64,000 nucleotides of DNA from Aliiglaciecola sp. 3_MG-2023. Lineage in GTDB: Bacteria; Pseudomonadota; Gammaproteobacteria; Enterobacterales; Alteromonadaceae. The position numbers and the translations under genes are program-made. Location: NCBI RefSeq assembly GCF_030548205.1, contig NZ_JAUORV010000010.1, positions 1 through 64,000 on the forward strand, read 5' to 3'. Below the pieces are notes generated by a model that saw only the letters and a program-made list of their open reading frames with translations, searched no databases and was not told the origin of the DNA. Positions 9,850 to 19,787 of this stretch are shown here, in pieces (positions within the stretch are counted from its first letter, which is position 1; every line of letters starts with the position of its first letter).

Positions 9850-9978
9850 GTTAGTGCTCCGCTGTTTAAATTAAGACCCTCACGGGCCGTTAAAGCTACA
9901 AAAATTCTTACAAACTTAGACCAATTGGCTTTTTTGCTTGCAGAAAATTTATACATACCCCTATAAAAAGGGCGCGAA

Positions 9979-9987
9979 ACTATAACA
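9979..9987 (-). promoter_or_regulatory. Candidate spc operon promoter (extended -10)
   Basis: The minus strand reads TGTTATAGT, an extended -10 (TGnTATAGT), followed by a GC-rich TTTCGCGCCC discriminator as in growth-rate-regulated promoters. No good -35 is visible at 16-18 bases. This would leave a leader of about 120 bases before rplN. Confidence 0.5.
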
Positions 9988-10100
9988 GAAAATAAAGCGT
10001 TGCGATAGCGCAATTTGAAAATAATTATAGAATAAATAATATTCAGTCAATTTTGGTTTACAGCGAAGATAAAGTGGCAGGAAATCAATTGCGAGAATAA

Positions 10101-10126
10101 AAAATCGGCTCTAATGAGCCGATTTT
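10101..10126 (-). terminator. Intrinsic terminator after the DUF4397-like gene
   Basis: Stem AAAATCGGCTC / GAGCCGATTTT with loop TAAT, followed on the minus strand by TTTTTTATTC. It separates the lipoprotein gene from the spc operon. Confidence 0.85.
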
Positions 10127-10146
10127 AATAATTTAAGATTTATCGA

Positions 10147-11517
10147 TTAATAAAGAAGTGAAATCTTATAACCCGTTGGTGAGTCTGCGGACTCTTCAAT
10201 GGTAATAATGTAATTTGCTTCTTCATTTAAACCAAGTAGTTCAGTTCTATCCAACAAAATTTGAGTATCTTCATTGTCATCGAATACCGCTACCAGTTCA
10301 TAAAAATCACTTGGCAAGGTCACCGATTTTGATTCACCAAAATCGATACTAGAGATTAAATACTCAGCAGACTCAATGGTCTCATCTTTACGCACAAAAT
10401 ATAAATCAACGTCGATGAAATCAGACACTAAGTTAGCCGCTACGACTTCTTTATCGTAAACCTGTGGTTGGCTACTTTCATCAAAAGATAATGATGTAAG
10501 ATTCTCATCAGCATCCTGATATACAATGATAGCCTTACTTTCACCTTGGTTTAACGTTACTAAGCGATTGTTAAAGCTTACGCTGCTGTCTGAAGTTAAT
10601 TCTGCTGACAAACGATAATCGCCGAATTCTATTTCATTAAAATCAGTTTTCTCGTTTGCACTTACTTCTGAAGGATCAGTATCTTCATTACCTTCTAAGG
10701 TAAATTCAACCGCGCCGTCATCAAGACTATTGTATAGACGGTACTGAGCACTGGCATTAACGTCATCAAGGTTTGATACCGTAGATGAGTTAAGCACTAA
10801 GTCAACTTCAATACCATCTTGAATTGCTCCGCTACTACTGCGAATTACAAGCACATATTCACTGGCGAACTGGAAAGAAACTGTATTTGATTCAAAAATG
10901 ACATCTGTTGAACCCGGTTCAGTTAGATAAATCGTATAGCTACCTTCGTCGAAATTTTCATCATCGTCATCCGGTGCCCAAAACTCCATTTCATCTAAGC
11001 TTTCGTAGTTTATGGTAGATAACAAGTTCGCTTCACTAAAAGGTGAACCAGAATCACTCATGTACAAGTCATAGCTACTTTGATCGGTGACTACTGAAAT
11101 CCCGAAAAGGCGAAAATGATCATCTAACTCTTCACGATCAAACCGGTACTCATTGAAGGTTGGGGATTCGAAATCACCAGTAAGCATTACCAAGGTTTTT
11201 TGACCATCTGGTAAATCAATCTCACGGGTTTCCAAAATCACTTCTTGGTCGTCTGAATCTGTACGGTAAAACTCTATTTCAGTAAACCCGGTGTTTGTCT
11301 GGATCATACTGGTAACATCACCGTAAGAAGAAGATGCTAAAACTTGTGTTTCTTCAGTGCCTCGCATAGTGGTTAATGCACTATTTGCTGAACCATTATA
11401 GAATTGAATATAACCAGAAGAACTGAATTCTGTATCATTATCATCCGAGCTGCTGCAGGCTGTTAACCCTGAGGCCAAAAACACACCCATCAGGGCAAAA
11501 CTAACTTTACTTCGCAT
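10147..11517 (-). CDS. DUF4397-like repeat lipoprotein
   Basis: A 456-residue predicted lipoprotein. Residues 1-21 are a type II signal peptide with lipobox LTAC (C21), followed by a Ser/Asp-rich linker (SSSDDNDTEFSSS). The rest is beta-rich and very acidic. It shows at least three loosely repeated segments of the form YxxxNxxxD...(V)(D/E)(F/L)..., resembling DUF4397 domains, which are extracellular beta-sandwich repeats of unknown role. Segments begin near YIQFYNGSANSA, AQYRLYNSLDDG and SDFIDVDLYFVRKD. It has no operon partner and is followed by its own terminator. No enzymatic motif was seen. The family assignment is from pattern memory and is moderate. Confidence 0.7.
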   Translation of the reverse strand: MRSKVSFALMGVFLASGLTACSSSDDNDTEFSSSGYIQFYNGSANSALTTMRGTEETQVLASSSYGDVTSMIQTNTGFTEIEFYRTDSDDQEVILETREIDLPDGQKTLVMLTGDFESPTFNEYRFDREELDDHFRLFGISVVTDQSSYDLYMSDSGSPFSEANLLSTINYESLDEMEFWAPDDDDENFDEGSYTIYLTEPGSTDVIFESNTVSFQFASEYVLVIRSSSGAIQDGIEVDLVLNSSTVSNLDDVNASAQYRLYNSLDDGAVEFTLEGNEDTDPSEVSANEKTDFNEIEFGDYRLSAELTSDSSVSFNNRLVTLNQGESKAIIVYQDADENLTSLSFDESSQPQVYDKEVVAANLVSDFIDVDLYFVRKDETIESAEYLISSIDFGESKSVTLPSDFYELVAVFDDNEDTQILLDRTELLGLNEEANYIITIEESADSPTGYKISLLY

Positions 11518-11800
11518 TAAAACACTTTCCTTAAAAACAAGCGCAAAATCTAATTGCAGAGGATTCTATACCGAAGTTAGGATTCATACACTAAATAAAA
11601 GTTCAAACCTTTGCATAAACTTTTAAAAAAACCCGTCAACATCGTTATAAACAATGGGCATTACCCTTAGAAATACCAATAAAAAAATTAGCACTATCTA
11701 ACTTAACCGCCCCTACTTCAAATGAGCACTGCCTTTTACTGCCTACCATTTTGTAAGTAGTTTATATCCAAATCTGATTAATTGAGATGGAAATATCTCC

Positions 11801-13441
11801 CTATGATAACCAAACCACCTTTTCTTTGTAAGGTGCATTAATCACATCTTCGTACTTTTTCTCTAAAACATGGCGTTTTATTTTTAAAGTTGGCGTTAAA
11901 AGGTCGTTTTCTACTGTCCAATCGTCACCCAGTACTACTAACCTATCTAACACTTGATGACTTTCCAATTTGGCATTGACGTTTTCAATTGTTTTCTCTA
12001 AAGACTCAATTACTTTTTCATTACTATGTTGTCTGGCTAATTCAGACACAATTAACAGTGCGATAGGTTGCTTTAGTTCGCTGCCTGTTACGCAAACTTG
12101 TTCAACTATTTCATTTTCCATAATAAGAGACTCGATTGGCGCTGGAGTGACATATTTGCCCTTAGCCGTTTTAAAGATGTCTTTTAACCGCCCAGTAATA
12201 CGAATATATCCTTCGTTATCTAATTCACCTTTGTCGCCAGTACGTAAATAGCCATCCTCAGTAAAGACTTCTGCCGTTTTCTCCCCTTCTAGATAGTACT
12301 CCTTCATATTACAAGGACCTTTTACTTGAATCTCGCCATCCTCCGCAATTCGAATATCAACCCCCTCATAAGCCTTTCCGATACAACCTATTTTATCTGC
12401 CCGGAAAGGCACACTGCTGGTACCGTAAGCACAGTTCTCGGTCATCCCCCATCCTTCAGAAATTTCTACGCCAATGCGATTAAACCAGTGGATAGTCGCT
12501 GGAGGTATGGGAGCCGAACCGCTGGCACAAAGACGGGCATTATCTAATCCTAATCCTTTACGGATTTTTTTGGCAACTATTCCTTTAATAATTGGGATAC
12601 GTAAAAGTCGCTCAAGTTTTTTCTGAGGCATTTGTGCTAACACCCCCATTTGGAAGCGCGTCCAGAGTCGAGGCACGGATATAAATAAGGTAGGCTGACA
12701 ACGTTGAATGTCGGTCTTAAACGTATCTAAAGATTCGATAAAATAAATGTGTAGGCCCGAGTACAAACTGGCCATTTCCACTAATATTCTCTCAGTAATA
12801 TGAGCAAGGGGTAAATAACTTAAAATTCTGTCTTGTTCGTTGACCGTTAATGCTGTTAACGACGATTGTGCTGTCCAACTAACAGATTCATAGGTCTGCA
12901 CTACACCTTTAGGGTTTCCCGTACTCCCTGATGTATAAATAATAGTCATGACATCATTTATATTAGGTACAGGGCTTCCCTTAAATCCTTCGTCGGTTTT
13001 AAAGGCCTCCCAATCCATATCACACATCCCCTTAACATGAGGAAAAGCAATACTTTTAACAGTATCAGGGATGGCAGCGATTTGCTGAGCTGGATGTTCC
13101 AATTTGCCCACGAAAACAACAGCACATTTTGCGTGATCTAACACATAAGATATAGTATCAGCGCCAGCCGTTGGGAATATAGGTACAGACACGTGCCCCG
13201 CCATCATAATGGCTAAATCCGTTATAAACCACTCAGCACAATTTTTCGAAATCAGACCAATATGGCTGCCCTTAGGTAACCCTAAGTTGGTTAAGCCCTG
13301 GGCAACTCGACGCACTTCCTGATCAACTTGTTGCCAACTATAATCTGTTACTTCGCCGTTATGAGGCTGAGTTAAATAGATTTTATTTGGGTGGGATTTT
13401 ACTTTTTCGTAAAATGATTCTAAGGGAGTTTTCATGGTCAT
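11801..13441 (-). CDS. Long-chain acyl-CoA synthetase (AMP-forming)
   Basis: Adenylate-forming enzyme activating fatty acids to acyl-CoA, probably at the cytoplasmic face of the membrane. It is about 546 residues from the ATG at 13441 (MTMKTPLESFYEKV), which has AGG seven bases upstream; the frame is open to a TTG at 13489. The P-loop motif IIYTSGSTGNPKGVV and the adenylate motif GWGMTENCAYGT are intact. YLRTGDKGELDNEGYIRITGR-like core (shortened here as RTGDKGELD and ITGRLKDIFK) and the catalytic Lys region LTPTLKIKR are also present. The LKDIFKTAKGKYVTPAPIE wording is that of FadD15/FAA1-type long-chain synthetases. It is monocistronic, with no close neighbour. Confidence 0.9.
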   Translation of the reverse strand: MTMKTPLESFYEKVKSHPNKIYLTQPHNGEVTDYSWQQVDQEVRRVAQGLTNLGLPKGSHIGLISKNCAEWFITDLAIMMAGHVSVPIFPTAGADTISYVLDHAKCAVVFVGKLEHPAQQIAAIPDTVKSIAFPHVKGMCDMDWEAFKTDEGFKGSPVPNINDVMTIIYTSGSTGNPKGVVQTYESVSWTAQSSLTALTVNEQDRILSYLPLAHITERILVEMASLYSGLHIYFIESLDTFKTDIQRCQPTLFISVPRLWTRFQMGVLAQMPQKKLERLLRIPIIKGIVAKKIRKGLGLDNARLCASGSAPIPPATIHWFNRIGVEISEGWGMTENCAYGTSSVPFRADKIGCIGKAYEGVDIRIAEDGEIQVKGPCNMKEYYLEGEKTAEVFTEDGYLRTGDKGELDNEGYIRITGRLKDIFKTAKGKYVTPAPIESLIMENEIVEQVCVTGSELKQPIALLIVSELARQHSNEKVIESLEKTIENVNAKLESHQVLDRLVVLGDDWTVENDLLTPTLKIKRHVLEKKYEDVINAPYKEKVVWLS

Positions 13442-13748
13442 TTGGATACCTAATTCTTTCCGGTTAGACTGAACGGCGTTATCAATCAATGAAAATATGC
13501 GCCTAACCTTTAAATTAACAAAAAGATAACACTATTAGAACACTGCTTGGGGTTGAATGAACTATATTTTCGATAAATCAATAATCACTTTTGCTGATAG
13601 AAAACTATTCGTTTAAGTTTTGAAGTTAAATATAGGGGATAAAAAAGGGAATTACACTACAGAGAGAGCGATATTAGTATGCCGATAGTCGAGTTTATTC
13701 GCTGCTAACAGAGGGTTAGCGGAAGCGAATAAACCCAGAATAGATTTG
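13442..13748. other. Intergenic region with a long hairpin
   Basis: No gene was found here. The region is A/T-rich. Near the rlmB end it holds an inverted repeat GTTTATTCGC (13693-13702) / GCGAATAAAC (13725-13734) with an inner CTAAC/GTTAG stem. On the minus strand this lies just after rlmB and may protect or end the rnr-rlmB mRNA, but it lacks a T-run. Confidence 0.6.
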
Positions 13749-14489
13749 TTACGACATTCTTTGACGCACGATTTCAAACAAACAAACACCCGTTGCTACT
13801 GAAACATTTAAACTAGTGACAGTGCCGGCCATTGGCAGCTTAATTAGTTCATCACAATGTTCACGAGTCAATCTGCGCATTCCTTTACCTTCTGCGCCCA
13901 TCACAAGTGCAGTAGGTCCAGTAAAAGTGCATTCATAGAGACTTTGCTTAGCTTCGCCAGCGGTACCAACAATCCATACCCCTGCTTTCTGAAGTTCTCT
14001 TAGTGTTCTTGCCAGGTTTGTTACTTGCACCAAAGGAATCACATCGGCAGCGCCACTGGCCACTTTGCGTACTGTGGGTGTTAAGGCTGCAGACTTATCT
14101 TTAGGCACCACAAGGGCATGAACACCAGCCGCTTCTGCTGTACGTAAACATGCACCTAAGTTGTGAGGGTCAGTCACCCCATCAAGGATAAGTAAAAAGG
14201 GTTTGTCATTTTCCTCAACAATAGACATGAGGTCATTTTCACTATACTGCTTGCCAGGTTTAGCCCGTGCAACAACGCCTTGATGTTGTTCGCCATTGAC
14301 TTTGTCATCTAACGCTTTACGTTGACAGAATTGCACTGCAATGCCAAATCGTCGAGCTTGATTGATGATATTAAACAGACGATCATCTTCTCGTCCTTTG
14401 AGCACATATAACTCAATGAGTCTTTCAGGTTCCCGCTGAATAACTGCTTCTAATGCGTGGATCCCATATAACCACTCTTGCTGAGCCAT
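13749..14489 (-). CDS. rlmB: 23S rRNA (guanosine-2'-O-)-methyltransferase RlmB
   Basis: SpoU-family enzyme that methylates the ribose of G2251 in the peptidyl-transferase P loop using S-adenosylmethionine. It is 246 residues (243 in E. coli). An N-terminal RNA-binding domain (1-75) starts [20 protein letters not shown]. The knotted SPOUT domain carries [20 protein letters not shown] (motif 1), [10 protein letters not shown] (motif 2) and [14 protein letters not shown] (motif 3). It starts two bases after the rnr stop, so the two genes are translationally coupled as in other gammaproteobacteria. Confidence 0.97.
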   Translation of the reverse strand: MAQQEWLYGIHALEAVIQREPERLIELYVLKGREDDRLFNIINQARRFGIAVQFCQRKALDDKVNGEQHQGVVARAKPGKQYSENDLMSIVEENDKPFLLILDGVTDPHNLGACLRTAEAAGVHALVVPKDKSAALTPTVRKVASGAADVIPLVQVTNLARTLRELQKAGVWIVGTAGEAKQSLYECTFTGPTALVMGAEGKGMRRLTREHCDELIKLPMAGTVTSLNVSVATGVCLFEIVRQRMS

Positions 14490-14491
14490 GC

Positions 14492-16924
14492 CTACTTATT
14501 CCTCTTTGCTGAACGACGTTTGGACCTTGGTGCCTTAGTCGTTGATTTTTCTGCGCCCTTACCCTTGGCTTTTCCAGCGCTATTTTGAGTCCTGCCGGTT
14601 GAAGAAGCACTTTCTTGGTTCGGTTTATTGCCTTGCCCTTTTGGTTGAGCTTTATCGGCGGTTTTTCTTGGTTTCTTTGCTGCGCCTTTTCTAGCACCTC
14701 GGCCCTTAGGCTCATCTAAGATAAAATCAATTTTTCGTTCATCTAGATTAACGGCTGCCACTTTAACTTTAAGGGGGTCACCTAAACGATAGCGTTTTCC
14801 GGACGCTTCCCCCACTAAACACTGCTTCACTTCATCAAAGTGATAATAATCATTTTCTAACGATGAAATATGAACAAGCCCGTCGATATGAAACTCACTA
14901 AGACGCACAAAAAAGCCGAAACCAGTGACAGACGCAATTACGCCTTCAAAAAGATCACCCACATGATCCAACATAAATTCACATTTTAGCCAATCCGCAA
15001 CATCTCTTGTGGCATCATCAGCTCGACGTTCAGTCATTGAACATTGCTCACCCAAAGCATCAACTTCTTCTTCACTATAGGATTTGCCCCCCGTTTTGCT
15101 TTTGCGGCCAGCTTGTTTGTCCAACACGGCCTTTATTGCCCGATGAACAACTAAATCTGGGTAGCGTCGAATGGGCGACGTAAAGTGAGCATAGGCTTCT
15201 AGTGCCAAACCAAAGTGACCTATGTTGTCATTGTCATATACGGCTTGTTTCATGGAGCGCAACAACATGGTTTGTATTAGCTCTTGATCTGGACGTCCCT
15301 CAATTTTACCAACTAAATTGGTGAAATCTTCGGGTTTTGCGTCTTTACCGATGCGATGTTCAATTCCTACTTCTTTCAAGTAAGACGTAAAAGAAGTCAA
15401 ACGGTCTTCATTGGGTTCATCGTGAATACGGTACAATGCGGGTGCTTTATTCTTTTCTAAAAATTGCGCCGCTGATACATTCGCCAAAATCATACATTCT
15501 TCAATTAGCTTATGGGCATCATTGCGCACAACTGGAACAATATGATCTATTTTTCGCTGGGCATTAAACACAAATTTACTTTCTTGGGTCTCAAACTCAA
15601 TCGCCCCACGTTTATTGCGTGCTTTTTTCAGCACGCGATACATATCGTGTAAATTGCGTAAATGAGGGACATGCTCAGCGTAGCGTTTATGTAATTCTGG
15701 GTCGCCGTCTAAAATAGCCCCCACTTTGGTATACGTAAGGCGAGCTTTGGAATTCATCACCCCTTCGTAAAATTGATAATCTTGAAGCTTTCCTTGGGCA
15801 CTGATAGTCATTTCACACACCATACACAAGCGGTCAACTTCAGGGTTTAAAGAACATAAGCCGTTACTCAACACCTCTGGCAACATAGGTACAACTTGCT
15901 CAGGGAAATAGACGGAGTTACCGCGCTGTTGCGCTTCATCATCCAAAGCTGTACCGGTTTTCACGTAATAACTGACATCTGCAATAGCGACCCAAAGTTG
16001 CCAACCGCCATTATCTAAAGGTTCACAAAATACCGCATCATCAAAGTCACGGGCATCTTCACCATCGATAGTAACCAGCGGTAATTGACGCAAGTCAATG
16101 CGATTTTGTTTCGCATCTTCCGGTACCTGTTCTTTTAAGCTGGCAACTTGTCTGCTTACCGCTTTCGGCCAGTCATGGGGAATATCAAATGTGCGTAATG
16201 CCATTTCGATTTCCATACCTGGAGCCATATGCTCGCCAAGTACTTCGAGTATCTTGCCAATAGGACTAACGCGTTTACGAGGACGCTGTATGACTTCCAC
16301 TACAACAACGTTTCCCTGGCGAGCACCATTAACATGCTCAGCTGGGATCATAATTTCATGATTGATCCGGCTATCGTCGGGGATCACCATGCTGACGCCA
16401 TGCTCAACAAAATATCGTCCCACAATGGGCTCTGAGCGCGGCTCAATGATTCGTGCAATTCTCGCTTCTCTGCGGCCACGATTATCAGTGCCACTTTCTT
16501 TGACTAACACTACATCATCATGAAGTAGCGCTTGCATTTGCGCTTGATGGATAAATAAATCTTTTTCGCCATCATCGCGTTTAAGGAAGCCAAAACCGTC
16601 TCGGTGGCCTATTACCCGGCCTTTAATGAGTTCCATTTTATCGGCCACGCCATATTTTTTCTGACGATTGAAGACTATTTGACCTTCGCGCTCCATGGCT
16701 CTTAAGCGCCGTTGAACACCTATGCGGCTATCTTCGTCGGAGGCTTTGACTAACTGGCAAATTTCTAAAAATGTAAGGGGAGTTTTTTGCTCTACCATGA
16801 CCTGCAGCAAATATTCTCTACTTGCTACAGGGTTTTCATATTTGTCTTTTTCACGCAGGAAATGAGGATCGTTTTTTTCTAAATTTTGTTTATTTTTTAT
16901 ATTCATGCTCGGCATTATAGCCAT
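14492..16924 (-). CDS. rnr: Ribonuclease R
   Basis: Processive 3'-5' exoribonuclease of the RNB family that degrades structured RNA and helps in rRNA quality control. It is 810 residues. The order is a winged-helix domain (about 30-100), two cold-shock domains (about 100-255), and the RNB catalytic domain with the four-Asp motif [13 protein letters not shown] (about 290). An S1 domain follows (about 655-735, [20 protein letters not shown]). A Lys/Arg-rich tail (about 740-810, many K, R, G, S) is typical of RNase R rather than RNase II. The exact start is uncertain: ATGs at codons 1, 4 and 7 are all possible and none has a clear Shine-Dalgarno. Confidence 0.97.
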   Translation of the reverse strand: MAIMPSMNIKNKQNLEKNDPHFLREKDKYENPVASREYLLQVMVEQKTPLTFLEICQLVKASDEDSRIGVQRRLRAMEREGQIVFNRQKKYGVADKMELIKGRVIGHRDGFGFLKRDDGEKDLFIHQAQMQALLHDDVVLVKESGTDNRGRREARIARIIEPRSEPIVGRYFVEHGVSMVIPDDSRINHEIMIPAEHVNGARQGNVVVVEVIQRPRKRVSPIGKILEVLGEHMAPGMEIEMALRTFDIPHDWPKAVSRQVASLKEQVPEDAKQNRIDLRQLPLVTIDGEDARDFDDAVFCEPLDNGGWQLWVAIADVSYYVKTGTALDDEAQQRGNSVYFPEQVVPMLPEVLSNGLCSLNPEVDRLCMVCEMTISAQGKLQDYQFYEGVMNSKARLTYTKVGAILDGDPELHKRYAEHVPHLRNLHDMYRVLKKARNKRGAIEFETQESKFVFNAQRKIDHIVPVVRNDAHKLIEECMILANVSAAQFLEKNKAPALYRIHDEPNEDRLTSFTSYLKEVGIEHRIGKDAKPEDFTNLVGKIEGRPDQELIQTMLLRSMKQAVYDNDNIGHFGLALEAYAHFTSPIRRYPDLVVHRAIKAVLDKQAGRKSKTGGKSYSEEEVDALGEQCSMTERRADDATRDVADWLKCEFMLDHVGDLFEGVIASVTGFGFFVRLSEFHIDGLVHISSLENDYYHFDEVKQCLVGEASGKRYRLGDPLKVKVAAVNLDERKIDFILDEPKGRGARKGAAKKPRKTADKAQPKGQGNKPNQESASSTGRTQNSAGKAKGKGAEKSTTKAPRSKRRSAKRNK

Positions 16925-17083
16925 TGATTGTTACGAAACTAAGCTTTTTTTAATAAATTGAAGATAAATTATACTAAGACTAGTTCAATATACTTAAGCG
17001 GGAGATGATTTAAAGCGTTTTTCAGAATTAGTGCAAATTTAAAATGCCACAATATATCAATAGTAAAACTTAATTTAGAAACT

Positions 17084-17109
17084 AAAACTGGAGCGAGTAC
17101 TCCAGTTTT
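17084..17109 (-). terminator. Intrinsic terminator after the PEP-CTERM gene
   Basis: Stem AAAACTGGAG / CTCCAGTTTT with loop CGAGTA. On the minus strand it is followed by TTTTAGTTT. It lies 18 bases after the PEP-CTERM stop. Confidence 0.85.
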
Positions 17110-17126
17110 CCCTGAACAATTTAGGT

Positions 17127-17645
17127 TTACGTAAATCGCCTGCGCATTGCAAATAAACCAAGTCCTAAAATTCCTATAATTCCAGGTTCTGGAACATCGG
17201 TTATATTTAATGTCACCGTTGAGCCTGCACCGAAGGTAGAATCAACACCTGTATCGTCAAAAGAATCATACAAGCTAACCGTCCAAACTCCAGACGCGTT
17301 AGCAGGACCGCCGGCGATAGCAAAATCACCTACAAAATTGTAAAGGCCTGCGGTAGTTCCCCAACCAAAATCAGTGTCGCCTTCAAATTCAATGTCAAAT
17401 CCCGATTCATGAGTAAGTGAGATACGAGTTTCAGCTCCCCAAGAACCACCAAAATGCTCAACATTTAAATCGAAAGAAATGGAATCAAGAGAACCTGTTT
17501 GAGATTCATTATAAATAAATGTGTTTGGGGTACCATCTGAGTCTTTTCCGCTTAGATCAATAATACCAGCACTTGCAGTGTGAGCATATGATCCCGCGGT
17601 TAATAACAACATTGGAACAAACGCTCGTGTGAATATTTTTTTCAT
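17127..17645 (-). CDS. PEP-CTERM sorting domain protein
   Basis: A 172-residue exported protein. Residues 1-26 form a signal peptide ending SASA. The C-terminal tail has the PEP-CTERM pattern: VPEPGIIGILGLGLFAMRRR, i.e. a PEP-like motif, a short hydrophobic span and a basic cluster. Such tails are cut by exosortase and linked to exopolysaccharide secretion in the family. The body is beta-rich; GVWTVSLYDSFDDTG followed by GSTVTLNIT resembles the ending of proprotein-convertase P-like beta-sandwich domains, which is tentative. No exosortase or polysaccharide genes are in this window. It has its own terminator. Confidence 0.85.
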   Translation of the reverse strand: MKKIFTRAFVPMLLLTAGSYAHTASAGIIDLSGKDSDGTPNTFIYNESQTGSLDSISFDLNVEHFGGSWGAETRISLTHESGFDIEFEGDTDFGWGTTAGLYNFVGDFAIAGGPANASGVWTVSLYDSFDDTGVDSTFGAGSTVTLNITDVPEPGIIGILGLGLFAMRRRFT

Positions 17646-17875
17646 TTTATTTCCCTTTTTAAACAGTCAGTGCCGAAAGTCAATTTCATAAATACTATTG
17701 CGCAATTAATGAGCAAGCAAAAATCGAGCCTCAAAATAAATATTATATTTATCAGAGTGATACTTATTAATCTTATTAGATTAAAAATAATTACGTAAAA
17801 AAAGTTGACGGAAATAATTTACCCATATTAATAAATCACTATTACAATGAGTCACAACTTAAACACTGTTAAAAT

Positions 17876-19627
17876 TTATATATTTGATTTTATTATGTGA
17901 CCATTTTCAGATTTTTCGATTGCTTTATCAGCCTGGGCACTTGATCTAATATGTCGAGATTCTGCAGCGCCAATATTTATCAGTGGCTTCTTTTTATTCA
18001 CTTTACATTCAACCCAATTTTGTTGCGCCATTGCTTCTAAAGCTTGAATGCATGCACTAAATGTTAGATTTTGCTTAGCTGGGTGCACTTCATTTGCAAT
18101 TTTGCTTTTTAAGTTAGCCAAAATTATATGAATGTCAGAAGTTTGTTTTAGCAACTGAGTCATAGTTTGGTAATAGCCAATATCAGGAAGAACTTGTTGT
18201 CCCCTTTTTAAGCAGGGTACCTGTGTAATTTCACCATTCTCCAAATGTCCCAAAAAAAACGGCTTAGCACCGCGAGTATTAAGCTTAAACTTATTAAAAC
18301 CTGAAATTTTCATCTGACTAACACGTTCGCTTTTGTCGAACTTACTAATTAATTGACGTGCAGAAGATATATCAAAAGAGCCAAACGTTGCCAAACCCAA
18401 TTGTTCGGTAGTGAAGCCCCCTTGACTAAGCCATTGCCATGCTTTTTCAGGTGATAACTGCAATCCAGCTTCTTTGGCTATGGCAGAACAATTTTGTTGT
18501 AAATCTGTAAAACAGCCATTAGCAGCATACCAATATTGAGCAAACTTAATGTGTTGTTGGATATTGTTTCGAGTTTTCTCTTCGTATCTATCTTTTAACC
18601 ATTGCTGGTCATGTGATTTTTTTTCAATGGCTAAAATCGTATACGCAACTTCTCTTGCGGAACTGTGTGCTAAACTCATACCCGCAGCTAATATTGGGTC
18701 AGCAAACCCCGCAGCTTCACCACATACAAACCAGTTATCACCAACTAGTTGTTCTAATAAGTGGGACCAATCCTTGGTAAGACTAACGTCCCCTTCAGGC
18801 GTCGCATTTTTTAGTAAACTCGCAATCTCTTTTTGTTCCTGAATTGCAGTTTGATAGAGTTGTTTAGCAGACTTGCCATTTTGTTTCACATATTCAGCTG
18901 GGCAAATTAGACCAACAGAGGTACGCGTTTCTCCAAGTGGAATAAACCAGATCCAGCCATAGGGCAAACTTCTAACTTGTACTCGTGTAGCGCCTTTACC
19001 AATCTCAACGGCCCAATCGGCGTTAGTCCAATAATTCCATACTGCAATATTTTTTAATTCTTGAGGCGACCAGTTTTCGATACTAAAAGTCTTTCTAAAT
19101 AACCCTGTAACGCCAGTCGCATCAACATAGTACTTTGCTCTTACAATAGAATCATCAGCTAGTTGTAGCCCCGTTATTTTATCTCCATCCCGGAGTACTT
19201 GTTTAACGCCTTGATTTTCATGAACCTCTACACCTTTTTCTTCGCTATGGCGTAATAAAATGTTGTCGTAAATTGCCCTATCAACTTGAAATGCAGTATA
19301 TTTTCGCTGTCCTTCATATTTTTCGGGCCGTTGATTGTCTTTCCAATCCTCAATTGGATAAAAATCGAAGTCCCATCTTTCGTTATTTCTCCCCCAAGTA
19401 TAAGAGGCACCTATTTTTATAGGGAACTTGGCTGCCTCTATTTTATCCCAAACCCCCATTTCCTCTAGTATTGGGCCAATTGAAGGTAACTGACTTTCTC
19501 CAACATGGTCTCTGGGGAAAATTGCTCTTTCATATATGCTGACAGTGAGATCAGGATTATATTTCTTTAATAGCGACGCAACTGTACTCCCAGCAGGCCC
19601 GCCACCGATGATGATAACGTCGAGCAT
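17876..19627 (-). CDS. Flavin-dependent halogenase-like monooxygenase
   Basis: A 583-residue FAD-dependent enzyme of the halogenase branch of flavoprotein monooxygenases. The Rossmann motif GGGPAG is at 8-13 and GESQLP at 43-48. A lysine at 71 (FPIKIGASY) falls in the region of the catalytic lysine of flavin halogenases. The WxWxIP halogenase signature appears as WIWFIP (about 224-230), and GEAAGFADP closes the FAD site. The substrate is unknown; the family acts on phenols, pyrroles or carrier-bound substrates. A C-terminal extension of roughly 200 residues has no family I recognise. The gene lies downstream of ubiD-fre, separated from it by a terminator. Fre-type reductases can supply FADH2 to such enzymes, but pairing here is inference. 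Geranylgeranyl-reductase-like oxidoreductase is the alternative. Confidence 0.8.
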   Translation of the reverse strand: MLDVIIIGGGPAGSTVASLLKKYNPDLTVSIYERAIFPRDHVGESQLPSIGPILEEMGVWDKIEAAKFPIKIGASYTWGRNNERWDFDFYPIEDWKDNQRPEKYEGQRKYTAFQVDRAIYDNILLRHSEEKGVEVHENQGVKQVLRDGDKITGLQLADDSIVRAKYYVDATGVTGLFRKTFSIENWSPQELKNIAVWNYWTNADWAVEIGKGATRVQVRSLPYGWIWFIPLGETRTSVGLICPAEYVKQNGKSAKQLYQTAIQEQKEIASLLKNATPEGDVSLTKDWSHLLEQLVGDNWFVCGEAAGFADPILAAGMSLAHSSAREVAYTILAIEKKSHDQQWLKDRYEEKTRNNIQQHIKFAQYWYAANGCFTDLQQNCSAIAKEAGLQLSPEKAWQWLSQGGFTTEQLGLATFGSFDISSARQLISKFDKSERVSQMKISGFNKFKLNTRGAKPFFLGHLENGEITQVPCLKRGQQVLPDIGYYQTMTQLLKQTSDIHIILANLKSKIANEVHPAKQNLTFSACIQALEAMAQQNWVECKVNKKKPLINIGAAESRHIRSSAQADKAIEKSENGHIIKSNI

Positions 19628-19710
19628 TGATATTCCTTGATTATTTTTTACACTCGAGTCTATGGGGAAATAGATTGATAAACAAGTTACTGTTTTGAGC
19701 TGATGAATAT

Positions 19711-19743
19711 AAAAAACCGCTTAAATCAATTAAGCGGCTTTTA
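19711..19743. terminator. Intrinsic terminator after fre
   Basis: Stem CCGCTTAA / TTAAGCGG flanked by an A-run on the left and CTTTTAT on the right. Read on the minus strand it gives GCCGCTTAA-loop-TTAAGCGGTTTTTT, ending the ubiD-fre transcript before the halogenase gene. Confidence 0.85.
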
Positions 19744-19787
19744 TAGACTGATGATTAGCTTACAATTTTTACCTTGACGTTTTGTCA

